Below, in pieces: positions 9,481 to 19,664 of a stretch of 27,227 nt of DNA. The number at the start of each line of letters is the position of its first letter. Within the stretch, counting starts at the first letter, position 1. Location of the stretch: positions 1 through 27,227 of the forward strand of contig CAAAJI010000648.1 in NCBI GenBank assembly GCA_900642245.1, written 5' to 3'. The stretch is from Fragilaria radians (lineage: Eukaryota; Bacillariophyta; Fragilariophyceae; Fragilariales; Fragilariaceae). The notes below the pieces were generated by a model. It was not told the origin of the DNA and did no database searches. It saw only the letters and a program-made list of their open reading frames with translations. The position numbers and the translations under genes were made by a program.

Positions 9481-10110
9481 AGAAGGTTCGGACATGTCAA
9501 GGAGCATAGCAAAAGAATCATTTTGAATGCGGATATAGAAAGAATAAACGAAATATCTAAATTTGCAATCACACACGCCAAGGATGACTCAGGATTTTCA
9601 TCAAGAGTTCGAGGTAAGATTTACGAGATGCTCTGCCATAGATGGCTTCATCTACACAAACAAGGAATCCTACAATTCCATTTGTTGTCTTCAAAGGAGC
9701 ACCTTGATTTGATCATTCCGGAAGATATGCCAATCGCACGATTCTCGACTCTTGATGAGATTCTTCAACTTCCTCTAGGCTTGACATACAACCAGCCGAC
9801 GTCAGAGACATTCAATGCATTGGATGCATTCATCTTGGATGGCAAGAGCACTAGCTGTTATGGCTTGCAGATGACCATCAACCTGAATCTTGAAATCAAA
9901 GCTGCCCCACTGAGTAGCTTTTTACACTGGTTGAAAGGTATTGGCATACCCATGAACCATTTCTATTTTGCTTTTATGGTTCAGAGCAACTTAGCATCCC
10001 AGTATCAGAGTCAAACAATCAGAATCAAAGCGGATGGAATCCACCAGAAACCAGGAATGTTGTTGAGTGTACAGGAGTATGTTGTTGCATTAAACGTGCT
10101 TGTAAAATAG
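9480..10110 (+). pseudogene. RHS/Crinkler-type C-terminal domain fragment
   Basis: An open plus-strand frame of about 210 codons ends at TAG 10108. It has the organisation I associate with the C-terminal region of retrotransposon-hot-spot (RHS) and Crinkler proteins: SRVRGKIYEMLCHRWL, then a region with ARFSTLDEI, LTYNQPTSETFNALDAFI, GLQMTINLNLEIKAAPL and FYFAFMVQS near the end. In that family this part is a PD-(D/E)xK nuclease-like fold. The D in LDAFI and the Q in LQMT would be its core residues (inference). No P-loop ATPase module lies upstream, and the first in-frame ATG is only at about 9628, so this is a 5'-truncated copy or a last exon. It is unbroken, unlike its neighbours. It could still be another nuclease-like family. 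Confidence 0.5.
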
Positions 10111-10625
10111 GTGTGATACAGCAGAGGGACACTTGCACAATTTTCGTTTCTCCAGACCCTCTCTAGCTTATTCTCAAGATTATGTTTTGAAATTCTAATT
10201 GCGGTCAATTCATGAGACTGAAATGAGCTTATCTCTTATAATCTTTTGGTGAAAGCAACTTTGTCCATCTAGTTAGCAGTCATTAACCTCTTGTTCTGAG
10301 CTACGTTTTGAAGTATGTATTAATCATTAAAGCTTGTTGGTTGTGATCACTTGTACATGCAATAAGCTTGTCTCTTACACTTAAGAAAATTATAGATTTT
10401 ATTAGGGTCATCCATTAGAGATAGTGAGATAATTTTCAAGGCTAACTAAGTCAAAGAGACGGTTAGACCTTTACTTCAATTTAGCTTTAGTAATAACAAC
10501 CTCTGGGTGGAATCACCTTTGGATTTCTCTTTTTCAGCTTTATAGTCCAATCAAGTCAATAGAGAATTTTGCAACAAAATACGATAAAGCAAGAGTGCCA
10601 TCAATTCCATTGCAGGCATGAAGAT
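10111..10625. other. Non-coding spacer
   Basis: I see no coding frame, RNA gene or repeat that I can support. It is AT-rich and lies between the RHS-like fragment and a retroelement integrase tail. Confidence 0.4.
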
Positions 10626-10890
10626 TCACACTCCCTTGCATTCCAATCCAAAGTATCCTGGCCTTTCAGTTGTTTCTGGGAATTTGGACACAGGATCTAA
10701 ATACAGAACAGGTTCAAACCAATAGAACATCAAGATATGGGAAATGTCTGGTGTCCCCCACCTTGAAACTTGTTCTGGTATTTTCCATTTGATTTGACGG
10801 TTTGCACTTAGATTATGAACATGCGCGAAGTAGTCTTGTGCCAAAAACCACAATGTATCAGGTGCTTCAGTCCTGTCTAATAATAAAAGA
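10626..10890 (-). pseudogene. LTR-retrotransposon integrase C-terminal fragment
   Basis: The minus frame contains EAPDTLWFLAQDYFAHVHNL, then GTPDISHILMFYWFEPVLYL, then KFPETTERPGYF. It stops at 10626-10628, just after ERPGYF. This series (LW..A..Y....HN, TPDIS, F.PV.Y, ERPGYF) matches the part of diatom and plant LTR-retroelement polyproteins just behind the integrase core. Only about 85 residues remain. The frame stays open further upstream to 11123 but loses similarity there, and that stretch is antisense to a kinase fragment on the plus strand. Confidence 0.65.
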
Positions 10891-10947
10891 AATGTCAGAA
10901 TCAAATGGCACACCAGGCCCACCAGGGAATTGTGGACAGTTTTAAGG

Positions 10948-11281
10948 TGAGGAGGTATACGGGATTTACTGGTACACCTAGATATATGGCCAATGAAATT
11001 GGTGAAGGCAAATCCTATGGATTGAAAGTCGATGTATACTCGTAAGTCATTATATGTCTTGTATGTACACAAAGATTTCAAAATGTGTACGCATCCATTC
11101 CTAGGTTTGTTTGATGTACTCACTCATTTCTTTGTTTTCATATTTTATTAATCCAATCAAAATTTGGTTTTCTTCTTTGGAAAATATGTTCCCTGAAAGA
11201 AACTTTTGAGGAAATGTTTCATATCAAACAATACTATCAATGGGTCGTCACGGAGAAAAGGAGGCCGGATTTGAAGTAAGT
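10948..11281 (+). pseudogene. Protein kinase C-lobe fragment
   Basis: The plus strand at 10950-11043 reads RRYTGFTGTPRYMANEIGEG, followed by KSYGLKVDVYS and a stop. This is the activation-loop/P+1 region (subdomains VIII-IX) of a eukaryotic Ser/Thr-type protein kinase: GTxRYMAPE with Pro changed to Asn, then DVYS. After an interruption, another frame at 11168-11281 gives GFLLWKICSLKETFEEM and a tail with KRRPDLK, matching the FGILLWE...RP.L region (subdomains IX-XI). A GTAAGT at the end of the first block (11044) could be a splice donor, with the gap being an intron. Without an N-lobe, a catalytic HRD or a DFG, this is a truncated relic. Confidence 0.6.
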
Positions 11282-11653
11282 TAAATTTTCAGATCTCGGT
11301 GACTTGATAGCGAAATGTTGGCATCCCAGTCCGGATAGCCTGTTGAATATTGTGATATTATTGACATAGGAATGACCATTAACCCTAGAATTTATTGAAG
11401 CGTGATTGGAGATTGACGCGAGTGCGTATGAGAACGCAAATGCGTATGAGAATGCGAATGCGAATGATAATTGTATGGAAATTAGTGAACCGTGATGGAA
11501 GAGAGAGAAAAACAGAATTTTAGGTAGACATTAAAATTCCTAGATTGAAATAATCTGTAAACAACTAGAGATTTCTAGCATACTTAAGCATTTATTGAAG
11601 AAAACCTAGTTGCAAGAAAAGCTGAAGCCAAGTAAGTTACTGTATAGAACAAA
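11282..11653. other. Spacer/possible 5' LTR-leader of the Copia element
   Basis: Non-coding and directly upstream of a plus-strand Copia gag. A LTR and primer-binding site would be expected here. A TGTTGG-type start lies at 11316, but I could not pair it with a second LTR. The region includes a small tandem repeat, annotated separately. Confidence 0.35.
11424..11471 (+). repeat. Short 18-bp tandem repeat
   Basis: Two full 18-nt units, gcgtatgagaaYgcRaat (11424-11441 and 11442-11459), are followed by a partial third unit, gcgaatgataat. It is too short to be an array of known function and lies in the leader region of a Copia relic. Confidence 0.7.
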
Positions 11654-12558
11654 ATGGACAATGACATGATTCGTGTAAATCATGGTAGCATCCCAAGTTT
11701 TGATGGAGATGCAAATCATTTTCAGTTGTGGTGGAAGAAGTTCAAGGAATTTGCTGTGTTTTTGGGTTTGCCAAAGCTATCCAGGAAAGCATTGATCCCA
11801 ACATGCCAGATAGTCAAGATTCCAGCATTGATTACAGTACTGAGGAAGGTAGAAGGCAGGGATTGGCAAAACAGAAGAACAGTCTTGCAATATCCTGTTT
11901 TACAATGGCATTCAGTAAGGAAAGAGTTATGGGGATGATGAGCAGATCCATCACAAGAGAGTGGCCTGAAGGACCGGGTTGTCTTGTTCTCAGTAATCTC
12001 ATGAAGAGGTACAGACCTGTTGACACAATATCAAAGGTTGAGATGCATCAGAAACTGAATCAAATAACAATGAGGAGGGGTAGCAATCCATCATTGCTGT
12101 TTGAAATGCTTGCATCCATTGAAGACCAGTATCTGGCCCCAGGAATGAAGCTAGATGAGGCTGATCTAATTGCAGTAGTACTTGATGTAGCTCCAGATGA
12201 GTATCAGTCAATTTTAACTGCAGAGCAAAGCAGTTAGCTTACCTTGATGGACCTGGAGATTATTATGTGTCAGCATTGGAGACAGATTAACTGTAAAAAT
12301 GTTAGTAAAAAGTTTGATGATGGAGAAGTTTTGCTTGCAGCCTTTAATCGCAAGTGCTTTCACGGTGGTAAGCATGGCCACAGAGCAAATAAGTGTCCAG
12401 GGAGATCAAACAGCGAGAATGATGCACCAAAAACTAAGAAGACCTTCAAGAAGCGCCTGAAGTGTGGTAAAAGAGGTCATTTGGCAAAAGAGTGTTGGTC
12501 CATAGGTGCAGTAGGTGTGTTGATAAGAAGAATATGGATGAATATAATATCTTCTTAG
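11654..12558 (+). pseudogene. Copia-type gag relic (plus strand)
   Basis: The ATG at 11654 opens MDNDMIRVNHGSIPSFDGDA, then a FQLWWKKFKEFA motif typical of the gag N-terminus of diatom Copia elements. A frameshift near 11770 moves reading to the frame that runs to TAG 12235. That frame contains LMKRYRPVDTISKVEMHQKL and EADLIAVVLDVAPDEY, both usual for this gag. A later segment holds two decayed zinc knuckles: CFHGGKHGHRANKC has lost the second Cys to Gly, and LKCGKRGHLAKEC lacks the first Cys. At least two frame breaks make it non-functional. Confidence 0.85.
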
Positions 12559-12584
12559 CACCACGGATAAATATGGACTTAAAG

Positions 12585-13740
12585 ATCGAGAGCTATGGAT
12601 AGCAGACACGGCAGCTACAGAGCACATGACTCCACATGAGAATATACTTAGCAACATCAAGACACAGTCTGTTGAAGATGTGATCACCATGGGGAATGGT
12701 AATCAGGAGAGAGCCGGAGTGACTGGTGATGTTGAAGGAGTGGTAAAGTCTGCAGAAGGAGAGAAACTTGTGAGAATTCAAGGCGTAATGCATTTCTTTT
12801 GAAAAATGGTCAATTAAATCTTTTTAGCATCACTCAAATGCTTAAAAAAGAATGGAGTATGGAAGACACAGCTGATGAGATTATTATAAAGAAGGACAAA
12901 ATGAAAATTGGGTTTAATGTTAAGATACCTACAGCAAAAGGGGTATTGTATGGAGTGAAAGTTCAGCATCTAATGAATTTTTGTGGTATAGCAAGTGCAA
13001 CAGCTAGCCCAAGACTGACTTTAAATGAAGCCCATGATAAATTGGGGCACATTGGGAATCAAGCTACAAAACAATTGCATCTCAGCTTGGTTGGGTACTT
13101 ACTGACAATGGAGTGGTATGTGAGTCTTGCACTGAGGGCAAAGCCCGTCAGAAGAACATTGTTGTAAAACCTGGAAAGTCTCCAAAAGTCTTGGGTAGTG
13201 GGCGTGTGTATTTGGATTTCAGTTCTGTAAGGAATATGGAATTCCAAGAACTTGAAAATACTACTAAACCTTAGTGGAGAATCATGGTAGATGAAGCTAC
13301 ACAAATTGAATTCTCTGATTTCTTTGAGAGCAAGAGTGAGATGATTGAACCCACATGTGAGACAATCAATAAATGGCTTAAATCTGGAAAAGATATAAAA
13401 GTAATTAGGTGCGATGACGCAGGTGAAAATCTTGGTTAGGAGAAAAGACTCAAAAGTTCTGATTGGAAGATAAACCTTAATTTTGAGTATACTGGCAGAG
13501 ATACACCTCAGAGAAACCACTTGGCGGAGGTGGCATTCCACACCATTGCAAATCGCGGAAGGGCTATTATGAATAGAGCAAATGCCCCGCTTAAATACAG
13601 GTATGTCCTGTGGCGTGAAGCATTCAAGGCAGCAACTCTTCTAGATGGACTGGTATTCATTGACATACACGGTAGTAAAGACACTCGGTACTCACATTGG
13701 GAGGGAGGTGTTCCTGTGTTGCAAAGTCCTCTTCACATAA
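12585..13740 (+). pseudogene. Copia protease-integrase relic (plus strand)
   Basis: The aspartic protease begins at about 12590 with LWIADTAATEHMTPHEN, a DTAA where active enzymes have D[ST]GA. A GAG-pre-integrase zinc finger follows (AHDKLGHIGNQATKQ at about 13030, CESCTEGKA at about 13117). The integrase core has its Asp in VDEAT, Asp in RCDDAGEN and Glu in PQRNHLAEVAFHTI (about 13508-13550), so the DDE residues are still recognisable. Breaks include a stop after FF at 12799, a frameshift near 13080, TAG at 13274 and TAG at 13437. Integrase similarity runs to about 13730 (WEGGVPV, then AK after a one-base shift) and ends abruptly where sequence of a minus-strand element begins. Confidence 0.85.
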
Positions 13741-13762
13741 ATTGTAATATAGATTAAACGAC

Positions 13763-13925
13763 TGTTGGCTAATCTAGACTCCGGGTTATCACCGCTAATT
13801 GTCGATACTTTCTTGCCTTTAATCACTGAACACTTTCACATGTTTCTCACTACATTAAACTATCTTCAGATTTAGTTTCCACTTAACTTCAAGACTTATT
13901 GAATAAAATGACACACACTTTAACA
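13763..13925 (-). repeat. Probable 3' LTR of the minus-strand Copia element
   Basis: On the minus strand a TGTTAAAGTG start at 13925 lies directly behind a polypurine tract and 20 nt past the RNase H stop, the standard place for a 3' LTR. The far end is uncertain. AGCCAACA at 13763 gives matching TGTT...AACA ends and a length of 163 bp. I found no second LTR, so the boundary is an inference. Confidence 0.4.
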
Positions 13926-13934
13926 CCCTTCCTG
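13926..13934 (-). other. Polypurine tract of the minus-strand Copia element
   Basis: The minus strand reads caggaaggg immediately before the TGTTAAAG LTR start. In LTR elements this purine run primes plus-strand DNA synthesis. It sits 11 nt after the stop codon of the RT-RNase H frame. Confidence 0.5.
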
Positions 13935-13945
13935 TCATGCACTAT

Positions 13946-15110
13946 TCAATGCCTGACTTCAATGCCCAAAAACTTCACAATATGTTTCTTATAGGTTTCT
14001 TTATTCACATTCTTGGTGAATATGTCCGCGTCATTGTCACTTGTCCTGACAAATACTATCTGAATAAAACCGTCCTCAATGTGTTCTCGAATAAAATGAT
14101 ACCTCGATCAATATGCCTGGTGCGAACTCCTGAAGATGCATTCTCTGCCATGAAAACTGCTCCAATGTTATCTATCCTCACAATTATTGGTAGTTTTACT
14201 GAAATACCCAGGCTTTCAAGGAGATAATACACAAATCTGATCTCTTTTACTGCCTCTGACATTGCCACATACTCAGCCTCATTGCTGGAAAGGGTTACTC
14301 CTTTTTGTCCCTTTGACCTCCAGCAAATAGGCACACCCAATAGATAGATAATAAACCCTGTAATACTGATTATATTTTCCGTATCACCAGCCCAATCACT
14401 GTCACTGTAGACAACCAAATCCCAATTCTCCTCACTTGCCTTGGGTTCAATCTTCAAACAATATGACTCAGTATCTAATACAAATTTTTTGCTACTCTCA
14501 GCATTTCCTTGTATGCAGCCATTGTTGCGCTGTCCATACACTTTGACAACTCTCTCACAACATTTGCAATATCTGGGCGAGAATGGTTAATTAGATATAG
14601 AAGCATACCCACACCGGACCTGTATCTTGATTGCATCATTGCATTGACTCCATCAATCTCATCATTTGGCCTTACAATTTTAAATCTTGGGGTTCCTGGA
14701 GTGGAATAGTGCTTCATATCTTGCACTTCTTCTCCAAAAGTTCCCCTTAAATGTCGAATTAAATGAGGTTGCATTATCCAGGCTTTACCCTGATCAATAT
14801 CCTGGATGATTTTACAGCTAAGATAGTCTGTTAAATCATTTTCAACCTTCAACCCAAACCCGTAATTCTTCATCGCCTCAATGACCTCATCAATTGCTGT
14901 ATCTGTTCCAATGGTTAGACAGTCATCCACATAGATTGCCATCAATACAATTCCACTTGATGAGTTCCTTGTCCATAAGAGGGGTCAACTGGACTACCTT
15001 CAAAACCACAGCCCTTAAGTGCTTCAACAAGTTTCACGTAGATCATTCTAATATATTTCTCATTTAGAAACTAGGCCCTTAACGGGACTTCAATTTGTAA
15101 GTTCCTCATT
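13946..15110 (-). pseudogene. Copia reverse transcriptase-RNase H relic (minus strand)
   Basis: Minus-strand reading gives the end of the RT palm, with MAIYVDDCLTIGTD carrying the YVDD catalytic box (about 14915-14950), a STPGTPRFKIVRPNDEIDG stretch, and RYRSGVGMLLYLINHSRPDI. RNase H follows with VVYSDSDWAGD, LSSNEAEYVAMSEAVKEI and IVRIDNIGAVFMAENASSGV. After a one-base loss near 14100 the frame resumes as YHFIREHIEDGFIQIVFVRT, with a stop at 13946-13948. Frameshifts near 14100, 14510 and 14950, and a stop further upstream, inactivate it. The 5' part of the RT and everything before it is missing beyond about 15110. It converges on the plus-strand Copia half, so the two are not one simple insertion. 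Confidence 0.88.
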
Positions 15111-15569
15111 AATGTATAAGGCAGATCTCATAATTTCTGTTTTATCGTAATTGTTTGTAATTCTTTTTACTCTTCTTTAATCCTACAGATTAAGGCACTA
15201 CCCATAGTTGCCACTTAGAATTCTTTCGATTATTGATTTCCTTAGGAATTGATTGGAGTGAACGTTTTAGCCATACTCTATGTTAAACATCTAATCGTTC
15301 TCTGTAAGATACATCAGTATCAAACTGGTGAACCGATTGTAGAGCTTTCACCTCATCAACGAATACTTTAGGCGGGCAATGTTCGACTCTATATCCTTTA
15401 TCCGTTATTCAGTCGTTTTAAGCCGTTACAATACCTTCTACTTTGAAAGGAAGAAGCGCGAAATAAATATGCGAAAGTTATTCATGAAAACATGCAAACC
15501 ATGTGTCATTCATGGAAAAATTGGATCGATCCCTGCCATAAGTTGTTGTCTACAACCTTTTTTTTATGC
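15111..15569 (+). other. Upstream flank of protease copy 2
   Basis: No gene found. The part from about 15390 shares blocks with the upstream DNA of copy 1 (ccgttattcaRtcgtt; tgtcattcatgg against tgtcatacatgg) and of copy 3 (aaaaattggatYgatYcctgcc at about 15515 and 23440). It therefore belongs to the duplicated unit and probably carries the promoter. No clear TATA element stands out. Confidence 0.45.
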
Positions 15570-18500
15570 ATGTCGATAATAAGTTGTGTTGCTCCTAAGA
15601 CAAATGTACTATTCTTCTATAGATGTAGGCTGATTTCGATACATTTATCTCTTCTTCTTCTCCTCTTTGGAGTTCTTGTTTCCTCGGAATCACAAACAAG
15701 ATCTACATTTGACCAGTCGGTGGTCCAACCTCGAATCGTCGGTGGAGAACAGGCACAGTCTGGGAGATATCCCTTTGTGGTTAGTCTTACTCGAAACTCC
15801 GTCGCCTTTTGTGCAGGTGCGTACGAGCAATAGCAGTAACATCAACAATTACAATGCTTCAAACCTGACTGACTGACTGACTTTGGTACCCATTTCTCCC
15901 TCCTTTGTAGGGTCACTTATCAGTCCAGACGTTGTATTGACAGCGGCACATTGTGGCAAACAGGGAGATGTCTACGTTGAAATTGGAAGAGAGGACAAAT
16001 CTGACGCTTCCTCGTCCTTTGAATCGATTCAGGTTAAAACAGAATTTCCTTATCCATGGTATTTGGATGGTGTTTCTGTTCGATATGATCAATTGATCAT
16101 GATATTATCTTCCCCTAGTACCTATACACCAATTAAAGTTAACTTTGATCCGAACATACCGAGTCCCGATCAAGATGCCACAATTATGGGTTGGGGATTG
16201 ACAAGATCTGGTGACAATGATTCGGCATCACCAACCTTATTAGATGCCCAATTGCAAATCATGAAGAATAGCGATTGTGAACTATCTTCAAGTCCAATTT
16301 TCCCCTGGAACAGTTATCAGGGACAAATTACTGAGGATATGTTGTGTGCCCATGCATCTGGAAAGGATGCTTGTCAGGGAGATTCGGGTGGACCGTTGAT
16401 CGTGGAAGCATCGGACGGATCCGATTTACAAGTTGGAGTTGTGAGTTGGGGATATGGATGTGCACAAGAAAACTTCCCCGGTGTTTATTCGCGAACTTCC
16501 TTCGATCGAGATTGGATGACATCTATGGTGTGCCAGCATTCGGTGTCCCCGCCAGAGTACTTCCAATGCAATAACGAAACTTTGAATGATGATCAGGTGA
16601 ATAGCGACGATGCCTTCAATGCCACTGTAGCCCCTCCACAGTCTCCGTTAGTGGACGCTGGCTCACTAACTGGAACGATTCAAATTCAAATGGATCGCTT
16701 TCCGAAGGATATTGGTTGGTACCTTGATTTGATCACGGATTCCGTGGTGAGGGTAGCACAACGAAATCCCGGAGTTTACAAGACTCCCTTTGCTCTTGTA
16801 GAGGAAACCGTCACTCTAGTACCAGATCAGCTTTATTCCTTTGTTATTTTTGATATTAATAGAGATGGTCTTTGTTGTACTCATGGAGAAGGTGGATACC
16901 AAATTTTAGTTGGAAATTCTGTCGTTTTCACTAATGATGGAAAGTTTCTACTTGGTATGGATGCCACATTTTATGCAAGCGAAACGAGGGTTACAGAAAT
17001 GATGCCAAAGAATAGCTCATCATCTGACCTAGAACTCGTGTTGGAGATTCTTTTTGATGAATTTCCAGAGGAAATAGGTTGGGTTTTATCAAATCATAAT
17101 GACTCTGAGGAGAAAACTGAAGAAATTGTGGCATTTAAGCTTAGTGGATCCTACGACAATTCCTCCAGCGGTCTACTCGTTCAGGAATCAATTTTCTTAC
17201 CGTCGGCTGGAAACTACACATTTCACTTCCTTGATTCATTCGCTAATGGAATTTGTTGCAATTACGGCATAGGATTCTATCGCCTATTCAAAGGTAGAAA
17301 GGAAAATGGACTTGTTTTGGTGGAAGGCACTGGATTTGGTTTGAGTCGCGAAACAACGAGCTTTCTCGTTGATGAAGGAAGTGTAGAGGACGAGACCCAT
17401 GTAAATAATGTTACAAGCATTCAAATGAAAGCCTTGGTTACAATCATTACTGGTTCCAATTCAAAAGATATTGGCTGGAGCCTAAGAAATTCACACGGCA
17501 AGGAGATATTGTCGAAACCCATTGGTTATTATAAAAGTACGAATCGTATTCAAGAACTTATCGAACTGGAGCCTGGAACTAGTTTCTATGAATTCGAAAT
17601 CATAGATCAATCAGGCAACAGCCTGACTAGTTCCATTTTCGGATTAGAAACTTGGAATGGTCTTGTCGGGTATGGCCTTGGACTTCAGCCCTCTCAAACA
17701 ACCTACTTTGTCCCTCCGGGAGACTTTCTCATGACGTTGAAGGTTCAAACAGATTCCAATCCAAAGGAAATCTTTTGGCGATTGGAACGACTTGACTTGG
17801 ATGAATTAGTAACAGTTGTAATACTACCAGCTAGTTTTTATACAGATTCCTTGACAATTATTTCTCATGAATTCTTGATTTCCAAAGGAGGATTTTATCG
17901 ATTTATAATTCAAGACGACAAAAGGGATGGTTTTTGTTGTACCAACGGTGAGGGCTCGGTTGAAATAACTCTGGGACAGGACAACGAGGTTGTGGCAAAA
18001 CAAAAAGGAAATTTCACTGACCGTATGGCGATTCACTTTCTAGCCGAACTATCTGACGACCAATCATCGTATTCCAATCCCCGAATTCTGACATTGTTCT
18101 TGAAATTTGATGAGCACCCTGAAGACATCTCATGGGTTTTGAGGCAGGAGGAGGACGCCACTGCCTCTACGCGAGCTATGTCCTCATCTCAATGGAAGAT
18201 GGTTGGCTTTGGACCGCAGCTTAGTTACTCCTCGTTTCTCGCCAACAAGTCAATGATGGAATCCATACCAATCGAGGACATACCCAAAGGTTCGACGAGA
18301 AACTTTCAACTAGTTATATTTGATGCATCAGGAGATGGACTGTGCTGTAAATCAGGAAATGGAGAGTATGCTCTCTATGATGGAAACCCTAATGTTTGGA
18401 ATTCGTCGCTTTTGCTGTCAGGGAATGCCAAGGACAAGTCAAGAGTCGTCCATTCCTTTTCCTTATCTTATGATGAATCAAAATCCACATTGCTGGAAGG

Positions 18501-18597
18501 AAAAAGTTATGCTACTCAACCAAGATGTAGCCTTTGGATCACGTGGTGGTTGTCAGCATTGCTTCTTCTTCTTCTTCTTTTCAATTTTGTTGCTTAA
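15570..18597 (+). CDS. Trypsin-like serine protease with five DGxCC-type repeats, copy 2
   Basis: Join 15570-15816 and 15911-18597, 977 residues. The architecture is the same as in copy 1: signal segment, propeptide ending STFDQSVVQPR, IVGG start, H96, D142, S241 with the trypsin-type Asp six residues before it, five repeats and a hydrophobic end (WLSALLLLLLLFNFVA). Differences are CAG instead of CGG before the active-site loop, a repeat 3 shorter by one residue, and DDKRDGFCCTNGEG in repeat 4. The frame is open throughout with no disabled catalytic residue, so it should be active. The start is the conserved ATG. In-frame Met codons exist upstream (15492, 15501), but they are not shared. It is predicted to be secreted or anchored at the cell surface. 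Confidence 0.93.
15817..15910 (+). other. Phase-1 intron of protease copy 2
   Basis: The 94-nt GT-AG intron has the same donor GTGCGTACG as copy 1 and acceptor CTTTGTAG. A tgactgactgac run lies in the branch-point zone. Splicing joins GCA-G to GG-TCA, giving CAGSLISPDVVLTAAHC. Retention gives the same early TAG as in copy 1. Confidence 0.92.
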
Positions 18598-19300
18598 TTT
18601 TGTATGAAAGGTGCAACTTACAAACATTTCATAAGCGTTACATTTAAGATTATGTCATGGGATAGATTACGAGTCAGGAAATGCATGTTATCTGTAAAGT
18701 TTGTTACATGAAATCGCGACTTTGGAGACGAACATCAGCAAGGAAATGATGACATGTAATGGCTATTTCTTTCCTTCAATGACAATGTATAGGGTACACT
18801 AGAACAAGTAGGGCATAACGTGGTATAGACAGCCACAGGAATATGCAAAACAAATTTTGAAATCAAGATTGGCATGTCTCTTGAATTATAGTGCGAAGCT
18901 GAGTTTCACCTTCCTGGATTAATCTAGACAAGAGTTATATAGAAATGGTATAATCATAATATCATTGGATCTCGTGAAGGGAAATTCCCAATAGCATTCC
19001 CTTAGTAAGTGTGCTATCTTTTCTATCATCATTTAGAGTTTGAAAAAAAATTGGGTTTTCCAGCCTGGAGAATCTTTTTTGTTGCTAGTTTTGTGATTTA
19101 ATTTGGAATGGGGTCAGTGTAATGCTTGAGTTTTGCTTGACACTATTAGAAGTTTGGTCATTTTTGTGAGGTGTATCAACAAAGAATGCAACTTGAAGTG
19201 TTAATGGTGCACGTAATTTCAATGGTCTACAGTATTGCTTCAGACATCTTGCAAAGTAAGTAAGGGATTTCCAATTACATCTGTTGGACTGGGCAGATGT
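18598..19300 (+). other. 3' flank of protease copy 2
   Basis: Non-coding. The block agcattccc-tag-agtgt at about 18990 matches copy 1 at about 4650, and catttagagtttga...ttttccagcctg near 19030 matches copy 3 near 26740-26785. These blocks lie about 225 nt further from the stop than in copies 1 and 3, so this flank carries extra sequence. Confidence 0.45.
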
Positions 19301-19306
19301 GCTCAT

Positions 19307-19660
19307 AGTTCTCTTACTGCATAAAGAGAGTAAGGATTAGCTTTCAAACCATAAGCAATAGCTTGCCTACAAATGATCTGTACTCTTAAAGATCTGGAAT
19401 GTTCTTCCAATGAATTCAATGCAACATCATCCTTTTCAAATATCAAGACCCTCTCTGAATCTTGTGCTTCAATAATTCTTGATGGATCAGGATTATACCA
19501 GCTCTTGAACTTTGAAATTTCTCTCTCAACTTTCTCATTGATAGCTGTTTTGTCTTTTTTTGCTTGAAATTCCTTTTGCTCCTTTGTGGCATCTTTTTCA
19601 AATTTTGAATCACATAATCTCCATAACCTTAAAAAATCAATGATGTTAGTCTTTAGATCA
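19307..19660 (-). pseudogene. Unidentified coding-like relic
   Basis: The minus strand is open for about 115 codons up to a stop at 19307-19309. It has normal-looking composition: a charged, coiled-coil-prone stretch (KEQKEFQAKKDKTAINEKVE), KSWYNPDPSRIIEAQDSERV, and RQAIAYGLKANPYSLYAVRE at the end. There is no Met start, and sequence before it shifts directly into a plus-strand Copia relic. I do not recognise the family. It may be part of a transposon accessory protein or a host gene fragment. Confidence 0.35.
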
Positions 19661-19664
19661 TGTT

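Noticed and set aside
9319..9576. Minus-strand 85-codon frame opposite the RHS-like fragment
   Set aside because: The half beyond 9480 is antisense to a better-supported domain. The remaining piece looks coding-like but cannot be assigned.
13059..13541. Minus-strand frame of 160 codons
   Set aside because: It is the antisense shadow of the plus-strand Copia integrase, whose DDE residues are seen on the other strand.
13717..13762. TGTTGCAAAG at 13717 as the far end of the minus-strand LTR
   Set aside because: The plus-strand integrase similarity (VPV, then AK after one base shift) continues to about 13730, so this start lies inside the integrase.
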